NCBI GenBank assembly: GCA_946894095.1
Contig: OX335643.1
Span: forward strand, 6,187,036-6,251,035
DNA from: Incurvaria masculella
Taxonomy: Eukaryota > Arthropoda > Insecta > Lepidoptera > Incurvariidae
DNA length: 64,000 nucleotides
Reading direction: 5' to 3'
Shown: positions 1 to 10,100 of the stretch, one piece after another
How the letters are laid out: every line of letters begins with the position of its first letter
Numbering within the stretch: position 1 is the first letter of the stretch
Notes under the pieces: model-generated
Seen by the model: the letters and a program-made list of their open reading frames with translations, nothing else
What the model was told of the DNA's origin: nothing
The model's database searches: none
Made by a program: the position numbers and the translations under genes

Positions 1-334
1 CGAATGCGTCTTCCTTATCGCTGCGCAGCTCCTCCGTGTCCGTTTCGACCCGTTCGATGCGATTGTAAAGATGATCTAGAGTCGCGCGCACGCTGGGGCA
101 ATCGGCCGGCGACTGCTCCCGTAGCGCGCTTAACTGTTGCCGAACTATGTTTATTTCCGACTGGGGGTCTTCGTCGGTTGTTAGTATATCTTCACTAGGG
201 AAAGTTTGGCCCAATGTTGACATCTGCTTCCTGAGGAGAGCAACTTTTTCGCTGGGTGTCTCACCCCGGATCCTAACCTCGTAGATCAAGGCTTCCTTGC
301 GCAGCAAGGTGAATGCAACCTTTCGGAGCCCCAT
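1..334 (-). pseudogene. Gag-like retroelement ORF, cut by the window edge
   Basis: Minus-strand reading from ATG at 334 is open to position 1 (111 codons): MGLRKVAFTLLRKEALIYEV, RIRGETPSEKVALLRKQM, and later a long acidic helix-rich part. It resembles gag proteins of insect LTR retroelements, which commonly have a YEVRIRG block. The class (Gypsy or BEL) is not certain. Whether the rest is intact cannot be seen. GC content is clearly higher than the flanking DNA. Confidence 0.55.
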
Positions 335-872
335 TATAACGCCGGTCCTAGTATCTAAACTCTCTACTAATACTAAACCGCGATATCTCTGAGTCTCTAC
401 TCCGAAATGTTAACCTGTGCACCAAAACGGACATGCAAGACACGGAAAAACTGTCGACTCACCAGACTTGGAGGCCTATGGCAAGTCGGATTACCTCATA
501 AACAAACACATGTCTAGCAAAAGAAAAGTCACAACAATTAATACAAGTTATTTCTACGGCTACAGAAATTATTGTGAATGGCCAGGATTATATAAATTAC
601 AATACTGAGCTGGGAAATTGAGCCATTAATTTTTTTTTTTATATATCACTGCGAATTTGGGGGGGTTAGTGTAGCCAAAGGTTTCGAACAAAAATGATTA
701 CTGAGAATTTAGGGGGGTATATGCCAAAATTTTTATTTTTTATTTTACAAGGGGACTCTACCACTCGCCATCTGCCAAGCGTTATTGAAGAGCCAGATAT
801 TCTCCATTAATTCTCAAATCCAAGCCCCACGTTGGGAACGCCAATGTCACAAGTTTTTCTAGCCTCGTGATA
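335..872. other. Non-coding spacer
   Basis: AT-rich sequence with homopolymer T and G runs (gggggg at about 660). No gene or recognised repeat. It may include the 5' untranslated part of the gag-bearing element to the left. Confidence 0.4.
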
Positions 873-2158
873 TATTGGTTGGGGAAAAAGTTTCTTCGCA
901 TTTTTTAAGAAAATTCAAAACATTTTTTAATATGGTTTATTTACATTTAACTAAAGTATGTAGGTACCATTTTGTTCGATAACTTTTTGCCATCTTGTAG
1001 GTAGGGACATGATCCCATTGCTATAGAAATATTGGGACTTCTGATCAATATACCGCGACAAGTGGTTTTGGCAGTCCTCTCGTGATGTTAACCTGACACT
1101 GCCTAAAGAATTCTGAAGAGACCTAAACAGGTGGAAATCTGAAGGTGCAAGGTCAGGACTATACGGCGGATGCATTAACACCTCCCAGCCAAACTCTCTT
1201 AGTTTTTGCTGAGTGGCTAAAGATGTGTGAGGTCTAGCGTTATCATGATGAAAAACCACACCCCTTCTGTTGATTAATTCCGGCCGCTTTCTCTCAACTT
1301 CTTGCTTTAATCTCATCAGTTGTTCGCAGTAGAGTTCAGAATCGATGGTCCTGCCTGGTGGTAACAGCTCATAATGAATAATGCCCTTCCAATCCCACCA
1401 CACACACAGCATCACCTTGTTGCGAGTTAACCCGGGTTTCGCCACAGTCTGTGAAGCTTGACCGGCCTTTGACCACGACCTTTTTCGCACGTTCTTGTCG
1501 TACGTGATCCACTTTTCATCACCAGTTATCAGCTTCTTCAAAAATGGTTCGGTTTCATTACGTCGTAATAAAGAATCACAAATGAGTACACGGTTCATTA
1601 GGTTTCTTTCAGTGAGCTCGTGAGGTACCCAAATATCGAGCTTTTTTGTGTACCCAGTTTTTTTCAAATGCGCCAAAACTGTTTTGTGGTCAATTCCTAG
1701 TTCTTCAGCTACGTCGTAACTACTGATATGCCGATCTTGCTCCACTTTTTCAAAAATGGCATCCATTTTATCCGTAATAGGGCGACCAGAGCGACGTGCA
1801 TCTTTGACATCAAAATTTCCGGATTGAAAACGCTTAAACCAAATTTGTGCTACTCTCACAGACACTGCACTAGGTCCATAAACATCGCAAATTTTTTTCG
1901 CGGCTTGCGTTGCATTTTTACCTTTTTTGTAGTAAAATTTTAAAATGTATCGAATTTCTTCATTAGATTCACTCATTTTGACAGTACGAAAAACAAATGA
2001 GAATCACACATTTTCCTAATTTGAATTTGGAATTATGTTCTTTAAAATTTAAACTTTCAATGATACCAAAACCAGCCAGATACAAATAGTATAGCCAAAG
2101 AGATTTTATTACAAGTTCATACATACTATAATGCGAAAAGACTTTTTCCCCGACCTAT
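873..2158 (-). mobile_element. Mariner-family DNA transposon, apparently complete
   Basis: About 1.29 kb with imperfect terminal inverted repeats: left TTGGTTGGGGAAAAAGTTTC from about 875; right end, reverse-complemented, TAGGTCGGGGAAAAAGTCTT. Both continue into TCGCAT. TA dinucleotides flank both ends, as expected for TA-targeting mariners. It encodes one uninterrupted transposase (951-1976). It lies about 5 kb beyond the 3' end of the Ig/SH3 gene. Confidence 0.88.
951..1976 (-). CDS. Mariner transposase, full length (341 aa)
   Basis: 341 codons, the usual mariner length. N-terminal paired helix-turn-helix DNA-binding part with RSGRPI (about residues 62-67), and the linker WVPHELTE (about 115-122). 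Catalytic triad: Asp in TGDEKWI, Asp in HHDNARPH, and a third Asp in YSPDLAPSDFHLF. There are 34 residues between the second and third Asp (DD34D). The C terminus is WQKVIEQNGTYIL. No stop or frameshift. It cuts and pastes its own element at TA sites. Subfamily not assigned with certainty. Intactness suggests recent arrival. Confidence 0.93.
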   Translation of the reverse strand: MSESNEEIRYILKFYYKKGKNATQAAKKICDVYGPSAVSVRVAQIWFKRFQSGNFDVKDARRSGRPITDKMDAIFEKVEQDRHISSYDVAEELGIDHKTVLAHLKKTGYTKKLDIWVPHELTERNLMNRVLICDSLLRRNETEPFLKKLITGDEKWITYDKNVRKRSWSKAGQASQTVAKPGLTRNKVMLCVWWDWKGIIHYELLPPGRTIDSELYCEQLMRLKQEVERKRPELINRRGVVFHHDNARPHTSLATQQKLREFGWEVLMHPPYSPDLAPSDFHLFRSLQNSLGSVRLTSREDCQNHLSRYIDQKSQYFYSNGIMSLPTRWQKVIEQNGTYIL

Positions 2159-3944
2159 TATGTGGAAAATATACTGTCCCTTCAATAAAACGCCATGGAA
2201 GCCGAAATGATTCTTTTAATTAGGGTTATTATTTCAACACTGAATTTAGGATGGCGAGGGAGTTGGAACGGTTCCACCTGATAATTTTCTTCTCTTGTCT
2301 CTTGCTTATCGGAGTCCTATGGTTGCTGCCATGTCTGGTTCTTCTCTCTCTCTGCGAGGATGGCGAGGGAAGTAGCAGAGAGGTGGCAGTTGAGGGGCCG
2401 CTTCAGTTGCTGACGCGGTCTGCCTGAAGTCCCTCTTGATGGACTTGAAGCCCAACAGTAGCTCCTGGATGGCCAGGAGCGCTCTCGAGCCTTTGCAAAG
2501 GCAACAGTGATGTCGAAACAGAATCGTTTATTCACAATTCACTGCTCTCGGGTCGAAACAAGGCTATATTAATTGCCAACAGAACTGCCACAGCTCTCAG
2601 TCAGCTGCTAATCAAAATTCTAAATTTTCTCATATCCCTCAGGGTTTTTTTCTTCACCTCCATGGTTTTTTGACGTTCCCTGAACAGCGGTTTCGAAGCA
2701 ATCGCTCTCGAACCATTTGATCTTCCTTTCTTTTCAAAGTATTCCTAACAAGTGTGAATTTAAAAAATGCTTATTTTTTTTAATTCGCGAGATACAGCCT
2801 CGATACCACTGGAGACCATGGACACTTGGCCAACACCTCAAAAACATATCGTGACAGTATGTATGTATGTATATTTCTTTGGCACGCCCTGGAGCCTAAA
2901 CGGCTTGATAGATTTTATATTTACAGGTGTCGTATTCGTCTTGATTTCGAGAGTGACACTTGGTATATCAAAATTATTAAAAAAAAACATGGCCGATTTT
3001 TGGTGCCAAATTATATGTTTTCAAATTTATTTTTCTTAACATCTATCGAGTGGAGTATCAAACTAAAGGGTTTTCTAAATGGTTTACAAAAAGGTATGCA
3101 ACTCATATGCTTAAATGTAATTTGAAATGAGAAATTCCAAAAAAACATAAAATTATACAACGTTACAAATTAATTCATATGATTTTTGTTAACGCAAGCG
3201 CGCTTATCACACCAACTCAGGTCATGTACCCTTGTTTTCACTACCTCCAGCTACCTGGAATCCGATAGTTTAGTTTCGGTTAAATTGCATATTTAAATTG
3301 CATAAGCGGGCGATAGTCAGATAGATTTTCCACATACTCGGTCGCCGCATAGACTGACATCACCATCATCGCTTCACCATCAGCGCACTACTGCAGCTGC
3401 AAAGCTCTTATGTGCATAATTCCGGTGTCAATGGGTGTCACGCTGGGGAAGGTCCGCTTGTTCCACAAAAGGCCCTACCGTACCCAGATACTGTGGTACC
3501 CAAAAGAAGTATCAATCTGAAAATATCTAAGCTTTTACCTTTACCAAACTACATTATCCATGAAGATGTTGTCAGCCCGCTGATAAGGACTTCTGTTACA
3601 TAGGATACATAAGATTTTATCTTCATCATAATATCGCTGATCTTACACCGGGCGTCGCGTCGTTGGGAACAGTTGGAAGGAAAAGCACGGCTTTTCCTTT
3701 TGGGAACAAGCGCGGAACCTATACATCTATATTATCTTTCTAACTATACTTGATTTTTTATTCTACTTAACAAATCAGGAGTTGATGTACAGATTGAACC
3801 CCGAACGTTATATTTTGATGCGCTTCGGGGGCAAGAAACAAAATAAGCGCAGGGTTTCGCCTTTAATCCTTAGTTGGGATGTAACTGTTCATATGATCCA
3901 AGGTAGTTTTCAATCAATCCAATAACTCTATTTGTTACAGCTCA
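2159..3944. other. Intergenic DNA without a recognised gene
   Basis: Low-complexity AT-rich sequence with a CT-rich/GC-richer stretch at 2290-2520 (two ggatggcgaggga copies). Short ORFs here have no recognisable domain. Probably old repeat remnants. Confidence 0.4.
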
Positions 3945-4255
3945 TGGTGTAGGAGCTAGAGAACATTTTAGAGGCCTTTCATACAAGAGGTTATGGGCTC
4001 AAATCCTCGCATCTGTTTTACACCACTTTATTTTGCGAGATGTTCATGGTTCGGAGCCCATGTAAAACTGTAGGTTACCTTACCCTATTAGGTGGCAGGG
4101 TTAAGCCCGCCTGGGTTATCATTGGACAGCCGTGCTTATGTATAAAGGAAGGTCCTGGTATGGCATCAATTTATTCCGGAATTTGGTGAATTAGGCTTAT
4201 ATCATGACGGCATTGCTATATTAGCCATCCATGTCAGGTTCCATAATTAAACCTA
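3945..4255 (+). mobile_element. SINE (tRNA-derived family with shared tail), degenerate
   Basis: Carries the family tail found many times in this window: a CATGTAAAACTGTAGGT block, AGGTGGCAGGGTTAAGCCCG, AAGGTCCTGG.ATGGCA, and ATTAGCCATCCATGTCAGGT. The head (gttatgggctcaaatcctcg) keeps a B-box-like GGCTCAAATCC. It ends near an A/T-rich tail. Confidence 0.65.
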
Positions 4256-4361
4256 ACCTTACTTTTGTTGGAATTAATTAACATGCAGATATTTAAATGA
4301 AAAAATCATGTTCTACGCAAACTAAAAATAATTTAAATAAAACAATTTTTTTTAAAATTTA

Positions 4362-5110
4362 AAAAACCCGACAGCGTAAAAAAATTTAATTTAAAATTGT
4401 CTTAGTAAAGGAACTGAAAAGAGAGAAACAAGTTGAAAAATTAAATATTTTTTGAGTTTGAATGATCATGGTTGACAGTGTTCACAAACGGACAGAGGCA
4501 AAAGATACCTTAACTATGATTTATATTTTTTATGAAATCGGTTATTGGTGTGCATATGCAAATTTCCTAATGATCGGTTGAGCACGCGAAACAAACAAAC
4601 TAACTTTTTTATTTATTATATGAAAGTTAGGAGATTATAACTTCTCTCAAAAAGTCATATTTTTGCTCTACCTATATCAATAAGAACATCGCTATTCATT
4701 AATAATGGAACGTATTGTGAATATTAGGCATCAAATAAATTAACTATGATTTATATTTTGTTATCAAATCCATCGAATGCGTACCTATGCAAATTTTATG
4801 ATGATTGGTGAGAACGAGATCGAGAAAAAACAATATCACTTAAGATATAAAATATGAAAGTTAGGACATTGAAACTTTCCCCACCACGTATTTTCTTGCT
4901 CCACCGATATAATCCATAAAATCGCTAGTCATTCATGATGTAACGTACCGTGGATATTTGATGCCTCCGACTGCGTTTTGGAACACTTTCAACCATGATA
5001 ATTTATGTATACTCAAAAAAAATATATTTTTTTAACTTTTTTATCTTTTTTGAGTTCCTTTACTAAGACAATTTTAAGTTACATTTTTATAACCTGTCGG
5101 GTTTTTTATA
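4362..5110. mobile_element. Non-autonomous DNA element with long terminal inverted repeats
   Basis: Left arm at about 4367-4440 (aacccgacagcg...ttgtcttagtaaaggaact) is repeated inverted at about 5050-5108 (agttcctttactaagacaa...cctgtcgggttt). The interior holds two diverged direct repeats beginning taactatgatttatatttt (about 4513 and 4741). No coding capacity. Superfamily not recognised. Confidence 0.65.
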
Positions 5111-6019
5111 TTATTAAATAATTTGTTTTTTACAAGCTTTTAATCAACTTTCGGGTATGGAATTTAAATTAAATTACTTGTATGTTCGATTTATTTGTCA
5201 GTTATTTTTCTTCTTCTTTTGCCGACAACATATTTGTTAATTTCGTGGAATGCAATGTTAATACGTATAGTATCTCATTTCTCATTACTGAAACTAGAAT
5301 CATAAGAAAACATTATCTGGAGAGTTCCGTTGGAAATAGACCGTTTTTGCAATCTTTTCTTTTGCACTTATCTATTAGATACTTACTTACTTATTAAAAA
5401 AACCCCTTAAGGCGCTAGGACTAGCCAACTACTCGCGCCATACAAATGCACTTTTTAACAAATGTAATAATATGTAGTGAAACGCTTCAGCAAATCCAAA
5501 TAGAACTCCGGACTGATAATGGATTGTTAATATTTTTTTATTCCATCATTTATTTAAATAATAATAAAAATAAAAAAGTTGATTTTTCTCATTAGAAATC
5601 TGAAAGTAATTCGATTTCTAGATATAAGCAAAAACAGCATATATGCATAAACAAAAAATTCCATTTGCTTTTAGATTTCTACATTTAGTCAAAAAAGTTC
5701 GAAAATGGACACCGTTTCCGCAATGTATTTTGTATAGAAAAAGGAAACATACATTAACGAAAATAATTCGATTTCTAGACAAGGAATCATATATTGTAAG
5801 AATGATACTTATAATCGTCAGACTTAGTTAGTTAACTTGGGGTGCCTCGTCTAACTTTGCGATTTGGCTAGTACCAGGCCCTTAAGTTAGAAAGCTTTTG
5901 AGCTGAGAGTTGTTTATTCGGTAACATTCGTAAGCTTGCTATCATTCTTGTCCATGTGCCGGCAGGTGGCGGCGCAAGCGTGTCTACAGCGCCTCAGTCT
6001 CGCCTCGCAAAGTTTTTTA
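5111..6019. other. Intergenic AT-rich DNA
   Basis: No gene or clear repeat boundaries recognised. A GC-richer patch at 5945-6015 (ggcaggtggcggcg) directly abuts the SINE tail at 6020. Confidence 0.35.
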
Positions 6020-6320
6020 TGTAACTGGAGATGGGTGGCTATAATACCAAACCTACTTTCATGATGTTAGCCCAACATACCTCAAAATAACTAGGTGCCT
6101 TACCAGGAACTTCCTTTTATTGCACAGCTATATTGAACTGAATTTGAACACACGGACAATTTTCATTGCCGCTTCAACCTTCGTTCATTCAATGCGATGG
6201 TACCAACGTGGGCGGGATTAACCCTCCCACCTAGTAAATAAGGAAGGGAACCTTAATTCCTTAGTCGGCGCTTACGACATGCACGGGAAGAAATCCAGTG
6301 GGCCCGATTATGTGTGTTTT
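6020..6320 (-). mobile_element. SINE tail, minus strand, degenerate
   Basis: Reverse complement of the shared SINE tail: ATGGGTGGCTATAATACC, CCAGGAACTTCC, GGACAATTTTCATTGCCGC, ATGCGATGGTACCAACGTGG, CCCTCCCACCTAGT. The head is not recognisable. Confidence 0.6.
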
Positions 6321-6981
6321 TACGTTACGGATGAAATCATGATATCATCATGAGTGTCATGAATACATTTCCGCCATCGGATTGGCTAGAGGAAATATTT
6401 TTAGTTCCCTGCTAGTATGTAAGTAGTATACAATATTAATTAAGAGCTTAAGTTTTATTTTGTGGCATTCGTTTTAGTTGATACAAGGAAGATAAGTAAA
6501 ATTGGTTGTAGTAGTAATATAATAAGTCTATGGGTTCCAGGAAAATGTAATTTTCAGGTAATCGAAATCAAATCAATCAGTTTTTTTTTAATAATCAATG
6601 TACACACAAACATATATCTAATATCAATATCTTAGGGAAAACAGTAGTATTTTTAAATAATATGTATTCTAAAGTATTTTCACTCCTTATAAGATATAAG
6701 TAATGCTTGCAGTTCACGGATAATGCATGAAAAAACATATCTTTTTGCCCCTCGGTTCTGAAATTATATACATGTTGAGCGACTCCTATTGTGTAATTAA
6801 TGAATTCTGAATATTAAAGTAAATTAAGTTAGATGCATTTTTTTATCCAAGGAATTCACTCATCACACATGTTTTGGATCTATTATTACAATAACAATGT
6901 ACTTATATATCAATATGTTAAATAATTAATAAACCTGAGCAGTCATTCGTCAAGGTCTTCGTGCATTGATTGAGGAGGATT

Positions 6982-7176
6982 CTAAGAAGTAGCCTGCTCG
7001 TCCCCTATGGGCGCGAGGAACCTGTGCTCCACCATCTCCAGTCTCTCGCTGATGTCATTCAGCTTGGAGCGCAGTTCCGACGTCGAGTTCGCGATGAGGT
7101 GTTTGATGTCCACAAGTTCCTCGTCTATAGATGATAGTGCGGCACAATCGACACAGCTGGTAGCAGGCTCTTCGTG
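6982..7176 (-). CDS. Exon 44: C-terminal CxxC and coiled-coil tail, stop codon
   Basis: 195 nt including TAG at 6984-6982, acceptor gttacag. 64 residues: [16 protein letters not shown], then heptad-like [16 protein letters not shown] and [19 protein letters not shown], ending IGDEQATS. The amphipathic helix and the Cys-x-x-Cys just before it look like an oligomerisation tail. It contains a sequon (NST). Duplicated at 57819-58013 with Glu-to-Lys and Ala-to-Thr changes. No convincing AATAAA was found close downstream. Confidence 0.83.
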   Translation of the reverse strand, partial: HEEPATSCVDCAALSSIDEELVDIKHLIANSTSELRSKLNDISERLEMVEHRFLAPIGDEQATS

Positions 7177-10100
7177 CTGTAACATTGAGAGAACATTTAG
7201 CAAGTGCACACGAAAATAAAACCAAATTAAAATAACTTAAATTTAATTTGAGGACCAGGAAGAATATCAAAATGCAGTTGGAAAGAAAGGACAGATCAAC
7301 CCCATTTATATCGTTGAGAACAACATGTCACATTGATTTTGACGATTATAATTGGTCTCAAAAATATCAATAGATGAACATACAATTACGCTAATAGAGT
7401 TTCTGCAATGTATGTATAGTCCTAGGATCACATACACATAAGTCTAAACTTAATAACAACTGCCATGCGCAGATACCTTAGACCCCAGCCACGTGAAAGT
7501 CTCTTTTCCGGCTATGCCGCATCAAAAACGGAACTTTTAAAACATAACGAATACATTTCACCAAAATCGAACTACGAGTTCGTGGCCTTTGCTGTGGAGA
7601 CTCTTGAAGTTTGGAGCCCAGACGCCAAAAGTCTAGTTAAAGAGGCGTCTGGGGACAAACGTGCGCCCAGTAATCTTAGGCAGAAGATCAGCCTAGCCAT
7701 TCAGCGGGGGAACGCGGCCTCCGTCATCGGCACGTTGCTAATTGCGCCGATCATGCACGAATATTTTAATGTTTAAGTAGCTAGATTTATCTCCTCTTTC
7801 TTTTTTTATTTCTATGTACTATAAATAAATTTTCTCTGCCATGTTAAATCTGTAGCTACCCAGGAAGCAGAGATAATTACTATACATCCCAAAACATATT
7901 TTTCTATAGAATCGATGGATCGGATGGAAAGCAATAATTATTTTATGAACACGGTATAAATTATAATACTGTTTGATTGTGCTTTTATATATTTAATTAT
8001 TTGGATATTATATAATTATTGGTGACCTTTTTGTGTTAAATCGTGTACGGTGGTACGGAACCCTTCGATGCGAGTCCGACTTGCACTTGGTGGGGTTTTT
8101 AAGAGAAAAAAAGGCTACGTGACCAAACAACATTACCGGCAGGTAAGAGAGTTGCACCGCTCTGACTGCAGCCAGTTTGTTGTCACTGTTCCTCACCTCG
8201 CAGGTGTACCAGCCCGCATCCTCCGGCTTCATGTTAGCAATCTGTGGAAGTTCATCAACATAATTAATGGAAAGACAACGGCTTTTTAATAGTTGTCCGG
8301 CAATTGAAAGCGCCTGAGAAGGAATGCCAGGGTTATGAGCATTGCAGGAGGAAAGCCGTTGAGCGGAGCAGGTTGGGTGCAGTCATGGGATTATTAAAAC
8401 AATAGACTAATCATGAAAACGCTCCCAACACAAACACCCGCGTTACTTACTTACCACTCATGAGTATGCATCAATTTTAAATTTGACAGAACTTTCAATT
8501 TGACAGCACAAAATATTTTGTATAAGATCTTACAATTTCACATCAGTGAAGTGAAATCCCAGAAACGAAGTCAACCACAGATTAAAATCCTTTAGGACCT
8601 TTCTGGATGTGTAGAACAAATACTGTGCGATGCACCGAAAAAAATTATCAGTTAATGTAAGTCTAATTCCAATAATAATAAATGTCTTGCAACGTAAAAA
8701 AAACTAAACTAAAACTAAGTAAAACAGTTACTCTAACTGAGTAAAAAGAGTAAGCCTCAAACATTAAATATTACTGTATCTTTCAATTGTTTTTTTAACT
8801 ATGGGAAATTAATGTTTTCTCTTACTGTTTACCTAACTGTGTGCAAACTGTTTCTAGCTTTAGCATTTTTTCCATTCTAACTTACGTCTTATATTCAGTG
8901 AAAAGGTAATGCCCAAGCCATTAAAATTCCCGTCCCTCTTGATACTGAATAGTTGCACGCCTAATTTTTAGTCAAACCGTTTAAAAATCATCTAACCTGT
9001 CACACGTGTTATTTTTACCAAGAGGTGTGCCAAGAGGTACTCTTCAATCGGTTAAAATAACTGTTTAGTACTAACTGTTTTTGCTCATTAATAGATACTT
9101 AATTAACTTAGACTAACATTAATAGTTATGATAAATACTCTACAATAAATGACTGAATTTGATCTGTGCTAAAACAGTCAACAGTTGTACAAATTATTTT
9201 TTTTAGTGGACTCGGGGAAAAGCTGATGGCATACCGAAGACCCACGAGAAAGTATGACGACAGCCATGTTAAAAAAATGGCACCCCTCTGTATGTTGTGA
9301 TATCATCTTAACCCACACCAACCATTTACATGTAATTTAAATCTTCCTACAAAACCTTATATTGACCTGCAGGATTGTTATTACGTTTGAATTGAGATAT
9401 TTTAATGGTTATGGTGCTGTCTCTACAACAAACACAAAAACAACAATCGTTGTTATTAATATTATGTCTGCCTACAGAACCAATACGGTGAAAACAAATA
9501 AATAAGTTAATGAATAAATAAGAAAAACAGCTAATCTGGTCAGCTAAGCTGTTTTTCTTATTTATTCATTAACTTATTTATTTGTTTTCACCGTATTGGT
9601 TCTGTAGGCAGACATAATAGAGATATTTTAATTAAAGAAACATTGCTGCGTGTAACACTCTTTGATACGTCCTTTTATTAAATATCTTGACCACTTCCAC
9701 TTGACATCAACTTGTTTCCGTAAGTTTTTCCGAATTCTTGAATAGACACAACACTACCGATTCTGGAGGCAAAATAAGCACATTACTACTATTTCCCAAA
9801 AAGTATCTCAGTTCACATATTAACTAATACTATTTCATTTGAGTTCGATACAATGTATGGGAACTGTTTGAACTGGCAATGTGCGTATTTTATCCTTCAG
9901 AATAACTCTCTACGGTCATATACCTACTTAAATGGGCTCTAAGAATAACTTACAACCGAAAATAATATTTTAAAAAACTGGAACACGTTGCGGCGCGAAC
10001 CACGAAACTTTGGCTCAGACAGCGACGCCTAGCGCGCTGCACTAAACAAGACTCAGGTGCCCGTTGCCGGAATAGTAATCACTTACAGTAAATGCATCAC

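Larger units (their letters stand above)
6925..9968. repeat. Segmental duplication, left copy, part A (pairs with 57765-61037)
   Basis: Near-identical to 57765-61037 in the same direction, including exons 43-44, the last intron, and the plus-strand ORF at 7465. Differences are scattered substitutions, small indels, and one private insertion here (palindrome element 9400-9624). Confidence 0.9.

Noticed and set aside
951..1976. Opposite-strand ORF at 1728-1943 inside the mariner
   Set aside because: It is a shadow of the transposase reading frame, with no independent signal.
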